From positions 1 to 64,000 of the forward strand of contig ONFP01000003.1 in the NCBI GenBank assembly GCA_900317105.1: a DNA stretch of 64,000 nt. The letters are read 5' to 3'. Positions 7,716 through 17,503 of the stretch are shown piece by piece; positions within the stretch are counted from its first letter, which is position 1, and each line of letters starts with the position of its first letter. The stretch comes from an uncultured Succinatimonas sp. (lineage in GTDB: Bacteria > Pseudomonadota > Gammaproteobacteria > Enterobacterales > Succinivibrionaceae). The notes beneath the pieces are model-generated. The model was not told where the DNA came from, ran no database searches, and was given only the letters and a program-made list of their open reading frames with translations. Both the position numbers and the translations under genes were made by a program.

Positions 7716-7755
7716 GCCTAAATCATTTTTGTATAATGGTTTAGGTATTTTTTTT
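7716..7755 (+). terminator. Rho-independent terminator after hflC
   Basis: A 12-bp stem with two G-T wobbles pairs 7716-7727 with 7735-7746 over a 7-nt loop. It is followed by A and eight Ts (7748-7755). Confidence 0.75.
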
Positions 7756-7785
7756 GACAATTACATGGAACGAGGATAAAAACAA

Positions 7786-9084
7786 ATGCCTAATAATGTT
7801 ATTGTGCTTGGTACACAATGGGGCGATGAAGGTAAAGGTAAGATCGCTGATTTGTTGACATCAAAAGCTAATATTGTTGTTCGCAGTCAGGGTGGTAACA
7901 ACGCTGGACACACTCTGGTTGTTGGAAACAAAAAGGTAGTTGTAAGACTTGTTCCTTCTGGAATTCTGCACAAGGAATGTCTGTGCCTGATCGGTTCAGG
8001 TGTTGTAGTAAATCCTGGTGCTTTATTTGAAGAAATTGAAGAATTAAATAAGGCTGGAGTTGAGAACGTTGAAGGAAGAATCAAGATTTCTGGAGCTTCA
8101 GCTCTGCTGCTGCCTGTTCACCCAGCCATTGATAAAGGTGCTGAGAAGCTGAGAGGCAAGAGTGCTATCGGTACTACCGGCAGAGGTATCGGTCCTTGCT
8201 ATGAGGACAAGGTTGCCCGTCGTGGTGTAAGAGTTGGCGATCTGTATGATATGGAAAACTTCAAGGAAAGACTTAAGACTTTACTTGAGTACAGAAACTT
8301 CCAGCTGAAGAATTACTATCATGAGCCAGAGGTAAGCTATGATTCTGTTCTTGAATATGTTGAAGGTATCCGAGACAGATTACTTGCAATGGTTGATGAT
8401 ATTTCTCTGATCCTTGCAAACGGCCGTCGTGACAGCAAGAAGATTCTGTTTGAAGGTGCTCAGGGTACCTTCCTGGATATTGATTATGGTACTTATCCAT
8501 ATGTTACCTCATCAAATACTGTTGCCGGTGGCTGTGTAACTGGTTCTGGTGCAGGTCCTCTGCATATTGACTATGTATTAGGTATTGCTAAGGTATACAC
8601 CACCCGTGTAGGTGGCGGTCCATACCCAACTGAGCTGAATGATGAAATCGGTGAAGGCATTCGTAAGCGCGGTGCAGAGTTTGGTGCTGTTACTGGCAGA
8701 CCTCGTCGTACCGGCTGGTATGATGCAGTTGCAATGCGTAGAGCTGTAACCATTAATTCTTTAACTGGTTTAGCTCTGATGAAGATGGATGTTCTCGACG
8801 GTATGGATGAGATTAAGATCTGTACTGCATACAAGTTAAAGGATGGCACAATCAGTCAGTTGCCTCCACTATCTGCTCACGAGTATGAGGGCATCACTCC
8901 TGTTTATGAGTCAATGCCAGGCTGGAAGGAATCAACTTTTGGCATAACCAAGTGGGATGAGCTTCCTGAGAACGCAAAGCACTATATCAAGAGATTGGAA
9001 GAGCTGTCAGGGGCTAAGGTTGCAATTTTATCAACCGGTCCTGAACGAGATCAGACTATCTATTTAGACAATCCTTTTGATTAG
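7786..9084 (+). CDS. purA: Adenylosuccinate synthetase
   Basis: 432 residues, matching E. coli PurA. The N-terminal GTP-binding loop GTQWGDEGKGK (residues about 9-19) is intact, as are GGNNAGHT and the GTTGRGIGP substrate loop. It joins IMP and aspartate using GTP, the first committed step from IMP to AMP. GAGGA precedes the ATG. The last codons are repeated as a tandem 18-bp duplication directly after the stop. It is convergent with gltS, with a shared bidirectional terminator. Confidence 0.98.
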   Translation: MPNNVIVLGTQWGDEGKGKIADLLTSKANIVVRSQGGNNAGHTLVVGNKKVVVRLVPSGILHKECLCLIGSGVVVNPGALFEEIEELNKAGVENVEGRIKISGASALLLPVHPAIDKGAEKLRGKSAIGTTGRGIGPCYEDKVARRGVRVGDLYDMENFKERLKTLLEYRNFQLKNYYHEPEVSYDSVLEYVEGIRDRLLAMVDDISLILANGRRDSKKILFEGAQGTFLDIDYGTYPYVTSSNTVAGGCVTGSGAGPLHIDYVLGIAKVYTTRVGGGPYPTELNDEIGEGIRKRGAEFGAVTGRPRRTGWYDAVAMRRAVTINSLTGLALMKMDVLDGMDEIKICTAYKLKDGTISQLPPLSAHEYEGITPVYESMPGWKESTFGITKWDELPENAKHYIKRLEELSGAKVAILSTGPERDQTIYLDNPFD

Positions 9085-9108
9085 GATTTGCCTTTTGATT
9101 AGGATTTG
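9073..9108. repeat. 18-bp tandem duplication across the purA stop codon
   Basis: The unit at 9073-9090 is repeated exactly at 9091-9108. The first copy holds the final purA codons and the TAG; the second is wholly outside the gene and does not alter the protein. Confidence 0.9.
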
Positions 9109-9122
9109 ATTCATTTCGAATG

Positions 9123-9150
9123 AAAAAACAGGGCAAATGCCCTGTTTTTT
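9123..9150. terminator. Bidirectional terminator between purA and gltS
   Basis: A perfect 13-bp inverted repeat pairs 9123-9135 (AAAAAACAGGGCA) with 9138-9150. A-run on one side and T-run on the other let it act on both strands. Confidence 0.9.
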
Positions 9151-9168
9151 GCTTCTGATTATGTTTTT

Positions 9169-10386
9169 CTATCCGAAAAACTGCAGGAACATTGTAATTA
9201 TAAATGCGTTTACAAAGTCGATAAACAGGGCTCCAACCATTGGAACCACGAAAAAGGCCTTTGGAGAAGGTCCGTTACCTCCGGTGAATGTTGACATGTT
9301 TGCCATTGCATTTGGAGTGGCTCCCATTCCAAATCCGCACTGTCCAACACAGATTACAGCTGCATCGTAATCCTTGCCCATAATTCTGAAAGTCACAAAG
9401 TAGGCAAATAAGGCCATGGCAATAGTCTGAACAATTAGAATTGTAAACAGAGGAATAGCCAGATCGATAAGCTCCCATAATCTCATGGTCATAAGAGCCA
9501 TTGCCAGGAAGTACTGTAGAGAAAGACTGCCAATAACATTAATGGTTCTGATTGGAATGTGTTTTCCCTGAAGATCAAAATAGTTACGAATAATAGACGC
9601 AATAATCATTGGTCCAATGTAAGCAGGAAGTATAACTCCGATATTTTTCAGTCCAGTGATAATGAAACTGCCCAGAACCATTGAAATGATAATATATGCG
9701 CATCCGGTTAGAAGATGATTTTCATTCATGGTCTTTTCTTCAGGGGAAAGCTTTCCTTCTACCATATCTGTATTAGAAGAGGTCTGGTCAGAGTTTCTGC
9801 AGTTATATTTTGCGATTAGTCTTTCTCCAACTGGACCACCAATTATTGAGCCTGCTACAAGACCGAAGGTTGCAGCTGCAATTGATACAGTAAGACCTGC
9901 ATCCAGTCCGTATCTCTGCAGTTCTGGTCCGAATGCGGCTGATGTACCATGGCCTCCTGTCAGAGGAATTGAGCCTGCTGCCATACCAAGTAAAGGAGAT
10001 TCTCCGAAAAGCTGTGCAATACCAACGCCAATACCGTTCTGAATTACAATCAGAATAATGGAGCAAAAAAGAAACAGTGCAACACCAATGCCGCCATTAA
10101 TAAGCATTCTGAAACTTGCGGTAAAACCTATGGTGGTAAAGAACGCAATCATCAGCAGATTCTTTAGCTGCTCATCATAAGTAAAGTAAAATGTGTGCGT
10201 CTGATGTCCAATGAGTGTAACTATAGAGAATACGATTCCTCCTAGAACTGGAGAAGGAATAAAGTATCTAGTCAGGATGGGAAAGATTTTCTTTATGTAA
10301 TGACCTATAAAGAGCAGGATAACAGCCAATCCGAGAGTCATGGTCATATTAAGATCATAGGTATATAAAAAGGATGTTTCTTGCAT
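9169..10386 (-). CDS. gltS: Sodium/glutamate symporter GltS
   Basis: 405 residues, about 10-12 hydrophobic segments spread along the whole length. The two re-entrant signature regions are visible: GGHGTSAAFGP in the first half and GFGMGATPNAMANM in the second half, as in E. coli GltS (401 residues). It imports glutamate with Na+. The gene stands alone on the minus strand, head-to-head with nothing close; ispB lies 74 bp upstream in the same direction but has a different role. The assigned start (MQETSFLYTYDL) places a short periplasmic N-terminus before the first helix, as in the family. Confidence 0.93.
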   Translation of the reverse strand: MQETSFLYTYDLNMTMTLGLAVILLFIGHYIKKIFPILTRYFIPSPVLGGIVFSIVTLIGHQTHTFYFTYDEQLKNLLMIAFFTTIGFTASFRMLINGGIGVALFLFCSIILIVIQNGIGVGIAQLFGESPLLGMAAGSIPLTGGHGTSAAFGPELQRYGLDAGLTVSIAAATFGLVAGSIIGGPVGERLIAKYNCRNSDQTSSNTDMVEGKLSPEEKTMNENHLLTGCAYIIISMVLGSFIITGLKNIGVILPAYIGPMIIASIIRNYFDLQGKHIPIRTINVIGSLSLQYFLAMALMTMRLWELIDLAIPLFTILIVQTIAMALFAYFVTFRIMGKDYDAAVICVGQCGFGMGATPNAMANMSTFTGGNGPSPKAFFVVPMVGALFIDFVNAFIITMFLQFFG

Positions 10387-10460
10387 ATTTTTTTCCTGAA
10401 TAAGAAAAGATTCTGCTTATAAGTAAAAGTTTAATGCTTGATTATCAAATGTACAAAAAA

Positions 10461-11426
10461 TCAGTTTGATCTTGTCGCGGCCTTTAAGGCTAGCTCTTCA
10501 AGATTCTTTCTGTACTGTGTTTGAGGTAAGGATGTAAGAGCCTTTTTCGCCTTTTGGACAGCATCAAGAGCAAAATCTTTTGATTTTTGGATGGAATCTG
10601 TCTTGTCTATAAAGCTAAGAACAGAATCAAGATTAACGTTTCTGATGGCATCTTCTAGAAGCAGTCTGTCTTCCGTAGAACAGTTCTTTAATGCCAGTAT
10701 CAGAGGAAGGGTAATTCTTCCGTCTTCAAGATCTTCTCCGATATTTTTACCAAGAGTATCTGAGGAGGAAGTGTAATCAAGAATATCGTCAGCAACCTGA
10801 AATGCGATTCCAAGCTGTTTACCATATTCCTGAAGTGACTCAATAACAGATTCGTTTTCGTCACTTAGAATGGCGGCACCTGCGGTTGCCAGCTCAAAGA
10901 GTGCTCCGGTCTTGCAGTATATTGTCTGCTCATATTCAGAGATAGAAATGTTCAGATTACCTTGAGTGTGAAGCTGCTTGATTTCACCGGATACTAGCGA
11001 GGCCAGAGTATTATTCAGCATATTGCCGATTCTCTGATTATTAATGTCATGGATACAGAAAAAGCATCTGGTGAAAAGGTAGTCACCAGCTAGGACAGCT
11101 GCGTGATTTCCATCAGTTTCATTTAAAGTTGCTTTTCCTCTTCTTACAGTTGCCTTGTCAATTACGTCGTCATGAACAAGTGTAGCTGTATGCAGAAGTT
11201 CTGTAGCTGCGGCAAAATTCAGAATGGATTTTTTTTCACCCTTATCACCTAGAGCATGCCATGCCATAAGTGATAACATTGGTCTGATTCTTTTCCCGCC
11301 GGATTTGACGACTCTTAGACACATCTCATTAATTGAGGCTTCATAAATTGAGTCTGTCAGTACAGACGATAAAATTTCTTCAACGGAATCTAAATCCTGC
11401 TGAATAATAATGTCTTGGTTTTCCAT
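10461..11426 (-). CDS. ispB: All-trans polyprenyl diphosphate synthase (octaprenyl type)
   Basis: 321 residues. The two aspartate-rich Mg-binding motifs are present: LVHDDVIDKA near residue 88 (DDxxD) and AFQVADDILDY near residue 216. GGKRIRPML is the conserved substrate-binding start. The enzyme makes the long isoprenoid tail of quinones by adding isopentenyl diphosphate. It is divergent from rplU-rpmA exactly as in E. coli, which supports the ispB name over other family members. The chain length made (C40 or other) cannot be read with confidence. Confidence 0.93.
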   Translation of the reverse strand: MENQDIIIQQDLDSVEEILSSVLTDSIYEASINEMCLRVVKSGGKRIRPMLSLMAWHALGDKGEKKSILNFAAATELLHTATLVHDDVIDKATVRRGKATLNETDGNHAAVLAGDYLFTRCFFCIHDINNQRIGNMLNNTLASLVSGEIKQLHTQGNLNISISEYEQTIYCKTGALFELATAGAAILSDENESVIESLQEYGKQLGIAFQVADDILDYTSSSDTLGKNIGEDLEDGRITLPLILALKNCSTEDRLLLEDAIRNVNLDSVLSFIDKTDSIQKSKDFALDAVQKAKKALTSLPQTQYRKNLEELALKAATRSN

Positions 11427-11618
11427 GAAATTCTCTCTGTTATCAGCAGTATTGTATCATTATATTAATTTTCAATTAATAAATTTCTTGAAATTAATCT
11501 TATTTGGCATTAAAATTCGTACCGCTTTTATAGGTCAGTTAATACAAATCATTTTTTTCTATGTATTAATGGAAGCTTCAAGCCAGAAATATTAATTGTG
11601 AGTCTGTGTTAAATAGAC

Positions 11619-11647
11619 TTGCTTTTTATTCTTATTGTCTGTAAAAT
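11619..11647 (+). promoter_or_regulatory. Sigma-70 promoter of rplU-rpmA
   Basis: TTGCTT (11619-11624), 17-nt spacer, TAAAAT (11642-11647). It gives a leader of about 75 nt before rplU. Confidence 0.7.
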
Positions 11648-11661
11648 ATTGACCCATTATG

Positions 11662-11708
11662 GCCCTAGAGGGCAAAGTTTTGTTTGATTGCGGGAGACGA
11701 ACTCCTGC
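11662..11708 (+). promoter_or_regulatory. Two small hairpins in the rplU leader
   Basis: GCCC 11662-11665 pairs with GGGC 11670-11673. GCGGGAG 11690-11696 pairs with CTCCTGC 11702-11708 (one G-T). The second ends just before the ribosome binding site at 11715-11720, so it may act in autogenous control by a ribosomal protein. That role is inferred. Confidence 0.4.
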
Positions 11709-11727
11709 ATTTATTCGGAGTTTGAGC

Positions 11728-12039
11728 ATGTACGCAGTTATTTTTTGCGGCGGCAAGCAGCACAAGGTTTCAGAGGGCGACGTGCTAAGCGTTGAGCTTC
11801 TAGATGCTGAGGCTGGCAGCGATATCGAACTAGATAAAGTTCTATTAGTATCAGATGGCACCAACATTAAAGTTGGCGCTCCTTACATTGATGGCGCTAA
11901 GGTTACCGCTAAGGTATTGGGCGCACACGGTGGCGAGAAGATTAAGATTGTTAAATTCCGTCGTCGTAAGCACCACCAGAAGGTGACAGGTCACCGTCAG
12001 TGGTTTACCGATTTACAGATTACTGGTATTAATCAGTAA
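11728..12039 (+). CDS. rplU: 50S ribosomal protein L21
   Basis: 103 residues when started at the ATG at 11728, which is preceded by CGGAG and matches the usual L21 N-terminus ([14 protein letters not shown]). A longer frame to 11659 would cover the leader hairpins and is rejected. The RNA-binding C-terminus [18 protein letters not shown] and the final [11 protein letters not shown] are conserved. L21 contacts 23S rRNA. It is followed 18 bp later by rpmA, forming the standard rplU-rpmA pair. Confidence 0.97.
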   Translation: MYAVIFCGGKQHKVSEGDVLSVELLDAEAGSDIELDKVLLVSDGTNIKVGAPYIDGAKVTAKVLGAHGGEKIKIVKFRRRKHHQKVTGHRQWFTDLQITGINQ

Positions 12040-12057
12040 TATTAGGAGAAAACTGAA

Positions 12058-12321
12058 ATGGCACACAAGAAAGCTGGTGGTTCATCACGTAACGGCCGTG
12101 ACTCACAAGGTCAGCGTCTAGGCGTTAAGGCTTATGCTGGTGAAGTAGTTACCGCAGGTAGCATCATCGTTCGTCAGCGTGGTACTCATTTCCATGCAGG
12201 TGCAAACGTTGGTTTAGGTAAGGATGACACTTTATTTGCTAAGGCAAATGGTAAGGTTACCTTCGTAACTCGTGGTTCTAAGGGCCGTAAGTTTGTTGAG
12301 ATCGTTGAGACTCAGCAGTAA
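12058..12321 (+). CDS. rpmA: 50S ribosomal protein L27
   Basis: 87 residues. The N-terminus [18 protein letters not shown] reaches the peptidyl-transferase centre and has no extra leader of the Firmicutes type that must be cleaved. [23 protein letters not shown] is the family core (shown here as separate parts [10 protein letters not shown] and [12 protein letters not shown]). AGGAGAA precedes the start. A strong terminator follows at 12344-12366, separating it from obgE. Confidence 0.97.
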   Translation: MAHKKAGGSSRNGRDSQGQRLGVKAYAGEVVTAGSIIVRQRGTHFHAGANVGLGKDDTLFAKANGKVTFVTRGSKGRKFVEIVETQQ

Positions 12322-12340
12322 TTCTTAAGAGTTACATTAA

Positions 12341-13585
<1,245 letters not shown>

Positions 13586-13587
13586 AA

Positions 13588-14070
13588 ATGGCAGATATTC
13601 AGATAATTGTTGCACTGGCTGATAACTTTGTGATTGGTAACAAGGGGGAGATTCCTTGGCATTTATCTGAAGATCTCAAGCATTTTAAAGCAATCACTAC
13701 AGGTCACCCTGTAGTGATGGGCAGAAGAACCTTCGAGTCAATCGGTCGTGTTTTACCTAACCGCCTAAATATCATGGTAAGTTCAACTTTTGATAAGAAA
13801 ATTGAAGGGTTGGTTGTTGTTAAGAGTCTTAACGAGGCCATTGAATTTGCAGGTGATAATACTCTAATGGTTATTGGTGGGGCCCGTATGTACGAAGAGG
13901 CTCTTCCTTTAGCCTCTGTACTTCACTTAACTAGAATCAGAAAAACAGTGGAAGGGGATACCAGATTCCCTGATTTCTCTGCATATCCTTTCAAACTTGA
14001 ATCAAGCGAGAGCTTTTATTCTGAGAGTTGTGGTTTTGAATACGTATTTGAAACCTGGAAAAAAGCCTAA
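13588..14070 (+). CDS. folA: Dihydrofolate reductase
   Basis: 160 residues, close to E. coli FolA (159). Conserved features are VIGNKGEIPWHLSEDLKHF with the catalytic acid (D of SEDL), VVMGRRTFESIG for NADPH binding, and MVIGGARMYEEALP. It reduces dihydrofolate to tetrahydrofolate. It probably shares a transcript with obgE. Its stop overlaps the stop of the convergent apaH gene (14067-14070), leaving no room for a terminator between them. Confidence 0.97.
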   Translation: MADIQIIVALADNFVIGNKGEIPWHLSEDLKHFKAITTGHPVVMGRRTFESIGRVLPNRLNIMVSSTFDKKIEGLVVVKSLNEAIEFAGDNTLMVIGGARMYEEALPLASVLHLTRIRKTVEGDTRFPDFSAYPFKLESSESFYSESCGFEYVFETWKKA

Positions 14071-14948
14071 CTGGTTTTCTTCATTGAACTGAATTCGATT
14101 TTTACTCCTGATTTAATTGTGGTTTTCTTACCGTTGTCTATGCACAGACAGGTAAGTTTATTACCCCAGACACAACCTGTATCAAGCGCAATAATATTCT
14201 TTTCGTTGCATTCTGCGTTCAATGCTGCCCAATGACCAAAGGTTAGAGTATAGGCATTATTTCGGTACATGAATGGTTTTCCGTACTTAAACCAAGGGTA
14301 AAGATGATCTTTTTCTGCTTCTTTTAAGGAGCAGTCTGAATGGCCGTAGTCCAGATTCATTTTCTTATCGCAAAGTCTCATTCTGGTGTAGGCGTTTACG
14401 ATAAATCTCCAGTAGTTTAAATCACTGCTTTCCAGCTCTTTTGTGTAACATACCGGATGATCTGCATACATGTTTGCTAAAAACAGTTTTCTTGAGACAG
14501 GATCGCCTAATACTTTTGCAAATACATCTGAATGTTTCTGGGCTTCTTCAAGATCCCACATAGGATAAACACCGGCATGACTTACTGCGATTTTTTTGCT
14601 GTGATCAATAAAAAGCAGAGGTGTTGAATAATAGAAATTAAGGTAGTCATCAAGTCTGTCTGAGCCAAGTAAACCTTCAAGATTATCCTTCTTTCTCGCT
14701 TCGTGAAAACCGGCAGCAATAGCAAGAAAATTCAGATCGTGGTTGCCAAGGACACAATGAATTTTATCTGGAAATTTCTGTTTCAGATTAATGATAGTAT
14801 CAAGAGTCTTTTCAGGTTGAGGGCCTCTGCCGATAAGATCTCCTGTCAGGAAAAGTTCATCTTTACCTGCATTAAAGTCAATTTTATGCAGAAGCTTTGA
14901 AAATTCATCATAGCAGCCGTGAAGGTCGCCAAACACATATGCAGACAT
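14067..14948 (-). CDS. apaH: Symmetrical diadenosine tetraphosphatase ApaH
   Basis: 293 residues (E. coli 280). The metallophosphatase motifs are in order: GDLHGCYDEF (residues about 7-16), GDLIGRGP, and GNHDLN. It cleaves Ap4A to two ADP and removes dinucleoside caps from RNA. folA-apaH neighbourhood is also seen in E. coli, though there the order and direction differ. Its stop codon overlaps that of folA. Confidence 0.95.
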   Translation of the reverse strand: MSAYVFGDLHGCYDEFSKLLHKIDFNAGKDELFLTGDLIGRGPQPEKTLDTIINLKQKFPDKIHCVLGNHDLNFLAIAAGFHEARKKDNLEGLLGSDRLDDYLNFYYSTPLLFIDHSKKIAVSHAGVYPMWDLEEAQKHSDVFAKVLGDPVSRKLFLANMYADHPVCYTKELESSDLNYWRFIVNAYTRMRLCDKKMNLDYGHSDCSLKEAEKDHLYPWFKYGKPFMYRNNAYTLTFGHWAALNAECNEKNIIALDTGCVWGNKLTCLCIDNGKKTTIKSGVKIEFSSMKKTS

Positions 14949-15080
14949 TTTTTCCCCAAAGTACTCTGTTCTGATACGAAAACAGGATTTTCAACGAAAT
15001 ATTGGTATATTTTAGTCTCTATCGGTGAAAACGCAAACTTCTATTTTTATGCAAAAATAAGTAAAAAACACAGTAATTGG

Positions 15081-15896
15081 CTATTTTTCGCTGAAAAAAT
15101 CAATGATTTTTGGGGGATTACTGGTTATTTCTCCATTTAAAAACATATCCACAATCTTGTCATTAAAGAGGTTATAGATAACTCTTAGTGTCTGAGGCGT
15201 CCAATCTTCAGATAAAAACAGTTTTCCGTTACCTTTCTGTTCATGACAGATTAGCTCTTTTCCACTGTCGTACAACTGAATGATTTTTATAAGATCACAT
15301 GTAGCCTGAATAACCGCTTTATTGGCCACATCATGCATGGAATCTCCTGTATTCAGTTCTGGTAGACTCTGGTGCAGTATTTCTCCTCCATCGAGCTTTT
15401 GAGTTAATCGATGAATGGTAATGCCTGCCCAGTTTGGTCTTAGCATATAGAAAGGCCAGAAAAGGGTGGTGTTTCCCTTAAACCATGGAGATAGACCTCC
15501 ATGGATGTTGAAATTATTGCCGTTGTGAAGAGTCAGAATCTTATCATCAAGCTTATGTACTCCGTAGGAAATCATAAGATCTGCTTTTAAGCTGTTTATA
15601 AAGTCATAGGTTTTATCTGAATTCAGCTCTTCGAGTTTAATCTCTAAAAATGGAATCTTTGTTTTAAAATCCTCAGCATCTATCTGACTGAAAAATTTCT
15701 TCTCGGATTCAGAGCGCTTATTGAAGTGTAGAATGAAGTTTTGCCTGTCCAGATCTGAGAGTGTGGACGGAGGAACCGGCTCGAAGTTCTCTCTAATCTC
15801 CATAACCATTCCTGCAAGAAGATTATGTTTTAGCAGTTCCTTTGCTACAAACAGATGTCTTGGATGAGAGCCGCATAGCAGTACAACTTTTTTCAC
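15081..15896 (-). CDS. Formyltransferase-family enzyme (10-formyl-THF type), partner of an aminopeptidase-like gene
   Basis: 271 residues from the GTG at 15894-15896, which has AAGGA 8 nt upstream; longer frames run into the preceding gene. The N-terminal Rossmann strand VVLLCGSHPRHLFVAKELL is followed by DLMISYGVHKL and the catalytic segment FNIHGGLSPWFKGNTT, with Asn and His of the N-x-H motif, and LTQKLDGGEILH carrying the Asp. These three are the formyltransferase catalytic residues. It is shorter than methionyl-tRNA formyltransferase and has a different C-terminus, so it more likely formylates a small molecule or an amino sugar. It lies 19 bp downstream of the DUF4910-type gene. Confidence 0.75.
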   Translation of the reverse strand: MKKVVLLCGSHPRHLFVAKELLKHNLLAGMVMEIRENFEPVPPSTLSDLDRQNFILHFNKRSESEKKFFSQIDAEDFKTKIPFLEIKLEELNSDKTYDFINSLKADLMISYGVHKLDDKILTLHNGNNFNIHGGLSPWFKGNTTLFWPFYMLRPNWAGITIHRLTQKLDGGEILHQSLPELNTGDSMHDVANKAVIQATCDLIKIIQLYDSGKELICHEQKGNGKLFLSEDWTPQTLRVIYNLFNDKIVDMFLNGEITSNPPKIIDFFSEK

Positions 15897-15915
15897 AAAT
15901 AAAATCCTTATCTTG

Positions 15916-17286
15916 TTACTTAATGATCTGAATAAGACCTTTTTCTTCAAGAATATCGGCAACTCCCTGAAGAGCTGAACAGCTACAACCAAGTCTGCGG
16001 GCAATATATGACAGCGGTTTGGTTCCGTCGCTATAATTGAGCAAAAACATGACTCTTCTGATAAAGGCCGGATTATTTATAATATCGTTCATACTTGAAT
16101 CTTTTCTAGAGCCGTTTGTATTTACTCCAGGATATAAAGCATAATCTCCGAGTTTAATTTCTCCGTTTGGATAGTTGTTCTGGTAATACTTTTCCTTTTC
16201 ATGAAGCAGTAACAGCCTTTCAAGCTTGTTGCATGAATCTACAAGCGATTCCATTCCCATAAGAGCTTTATTATCTAGAGATGTATGGTACTCAGGGTAG
16301 GAACCGTAAACCTTTCTTGCTATCTGAGATATTGGCAGATTCAGTCCGGTAGAGCAGTACTGTCTCTCATCTGATCCACAGGAAGGATCAAAGTGTTCAA
16401 CTCTGATATGTCGTTTATCCTGAGGAGTATTATCTTCCCAGAAGTCTGAGTAGGTCCCATCATTGATCCTGTCTACAAGAAGATCAAAAGGAGAATCCTC
16501 TTTTCGTGATTTTTTAAGACGGAATGTATCCTGCAATCCTCCAAGACAGGTTAGAACAAGACCTGCAAAGGTATTGGCCTTTATGCTCTCATAATGATCA
16601 GAGATGTAGGCAATGGAACCAATTGTTTCTGGATTGATAAGAAATCTGTAGGAGAAACGACGCTGTTTCCAGCTTTTTATTCTCTGATAAAGCATCGCCT
16701 GAACAATCGGTCCACTCAGCTCATTGTTTGCCATTGAGGGGTGACACAGATACGCTGTGATAAGAATTTCCTTCTTTGATTCTCCTTCTAGCAGGCACTC
16801 TCCGTTGACCAGTCTGCCATCTGTAAACTCACTTTTAATGCAGGCATGATAGTTTTTATTTTTCATGGAGAGAAGCTGTTTCTGCGTCATGCAGAATCCC
16901 CAGTTATCTTTGTAATATGAGGTTGTATAAGGTACTGCATCTTCAAGATGAGGGGAAACAAAAATGTGTTTCTTTAATTCATCTAGAGGTATGACTTCAT
17001 CAATTGGCTGAGAATAATTGACTACATACAGGTTGTTATCTTTAAAATCTATAATTCTGTTATTATCCAGATCTTCTATGAAAGCTTCATGAATAACCCA
17101 TTCCTTTGGTATTTTCCAGTTTAGAACCTGCTTTCCTGTAGGGTAAGATAGAAGATTAAAAGGTATATATTCACAAAGAATTTCTAGAGATTTTCTATAT
17201 CCCTCACCAAGAATACTTCTGTTTAGAGGAAACAACCTGTCAAAAAGGCTGTTTATCTCTTTGATACTGTACAGACTTTTTTTCAT
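15916..17286 (-). CDS. Aminopeptidase-like zinc-hydrolase-fold protein with winged helix (DUF4910/DUF2172, COG4310 type)
   Basis: 456 residues, no signal peptide. Family marks: LFPLNRSILGEGYRKSLEI at the N-terminus, then a small inserted beta domain, then YLCHPSMANNELSGP (metal-site His), INPETIGS, CGSDERQYCSTGLNLP and YHTSLDN (second His). The last 70 residues read as a winged helix (PAFIRRVMFLLNYSDGT, LSYIARRLGCS, VADILEEKGLI). This protein type is often found in surface-polysaccharide clusters but its reaction is not known to me. It forms a two-gene operon with the formyltransferase; together they could act on a formylated or N-acylated sugar or amino acid. No glycosyltransferase is adjacent. 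Confidence 0.7.
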   Translation of the reverse strand: MKKSLYSIKEINSLFDRLFPLNRSILGEGYRKSLEILCEYIPFNLLSYPTGKQVLNWKIPKEWVIHEAFIEDLDNNRIIDFKDNNLYVVNYSQPIDEVIPLDELKKHIFVSPHLEDAVPYTTSYYKDNWGFCMTQKQLLSMKNKNYHACIKSEFTDGRLVNGECLLEGESKKEILITAYLCHPSMANNELSGPIVQAMLYQRIKSWKQRRFSYRFLINPETIGSIAYISDHYESIKANTFAGLVLTCLGGLQDTFRLKKSRKEDSPFDLLVDRINDGTYSDFWEDNTPQDKRHIRVEHFDPSCGSDERQYCSTGLNLPISQIARKVYGSYPEYHTSLDNKALMGMESLVDSCNKLERLLLLHEKEKYYQNNYPNGEIKLGDYALYPGVNTNGSRKDSSMNDIINNPAFIRRVMFLLNYSDGTKPLSYIARRLGCSCSALQGVADILEEKGLIQIIK

Positions 17287-17503
17287 ACTAAATTATAATT
17301 AATTGTTTTATAAGGAATTATAAAAATCGATAGACCTCTGTTTAATTATGGTTGATTTTAGCAGTAATGATTATTAAAGAATTTGTTTTCTGTTGTTTTT
17401 TAAATATTTTTTTTCTTAAATGGAAAAAAATAGATACCTTAGGAAGAATGACCGATTTTTTTTAAGTAAAATGTTTTTCTAAAAAAAGGAAAAGGACACA
17501 ACA

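Noticed and set aside
7753..7780. TTGACA before purA as a promoter
   Set aside because: The only -10-like sequence is at 15-nt spacing and overlaps the ribosome binding site, so the transcript would begin at the start codon.
11659..11727. Longer L21 frame
   Set aside because: It overlaps the leader hairpins; the ATG at 11728 gives the canonical L21 start with a good binding site.
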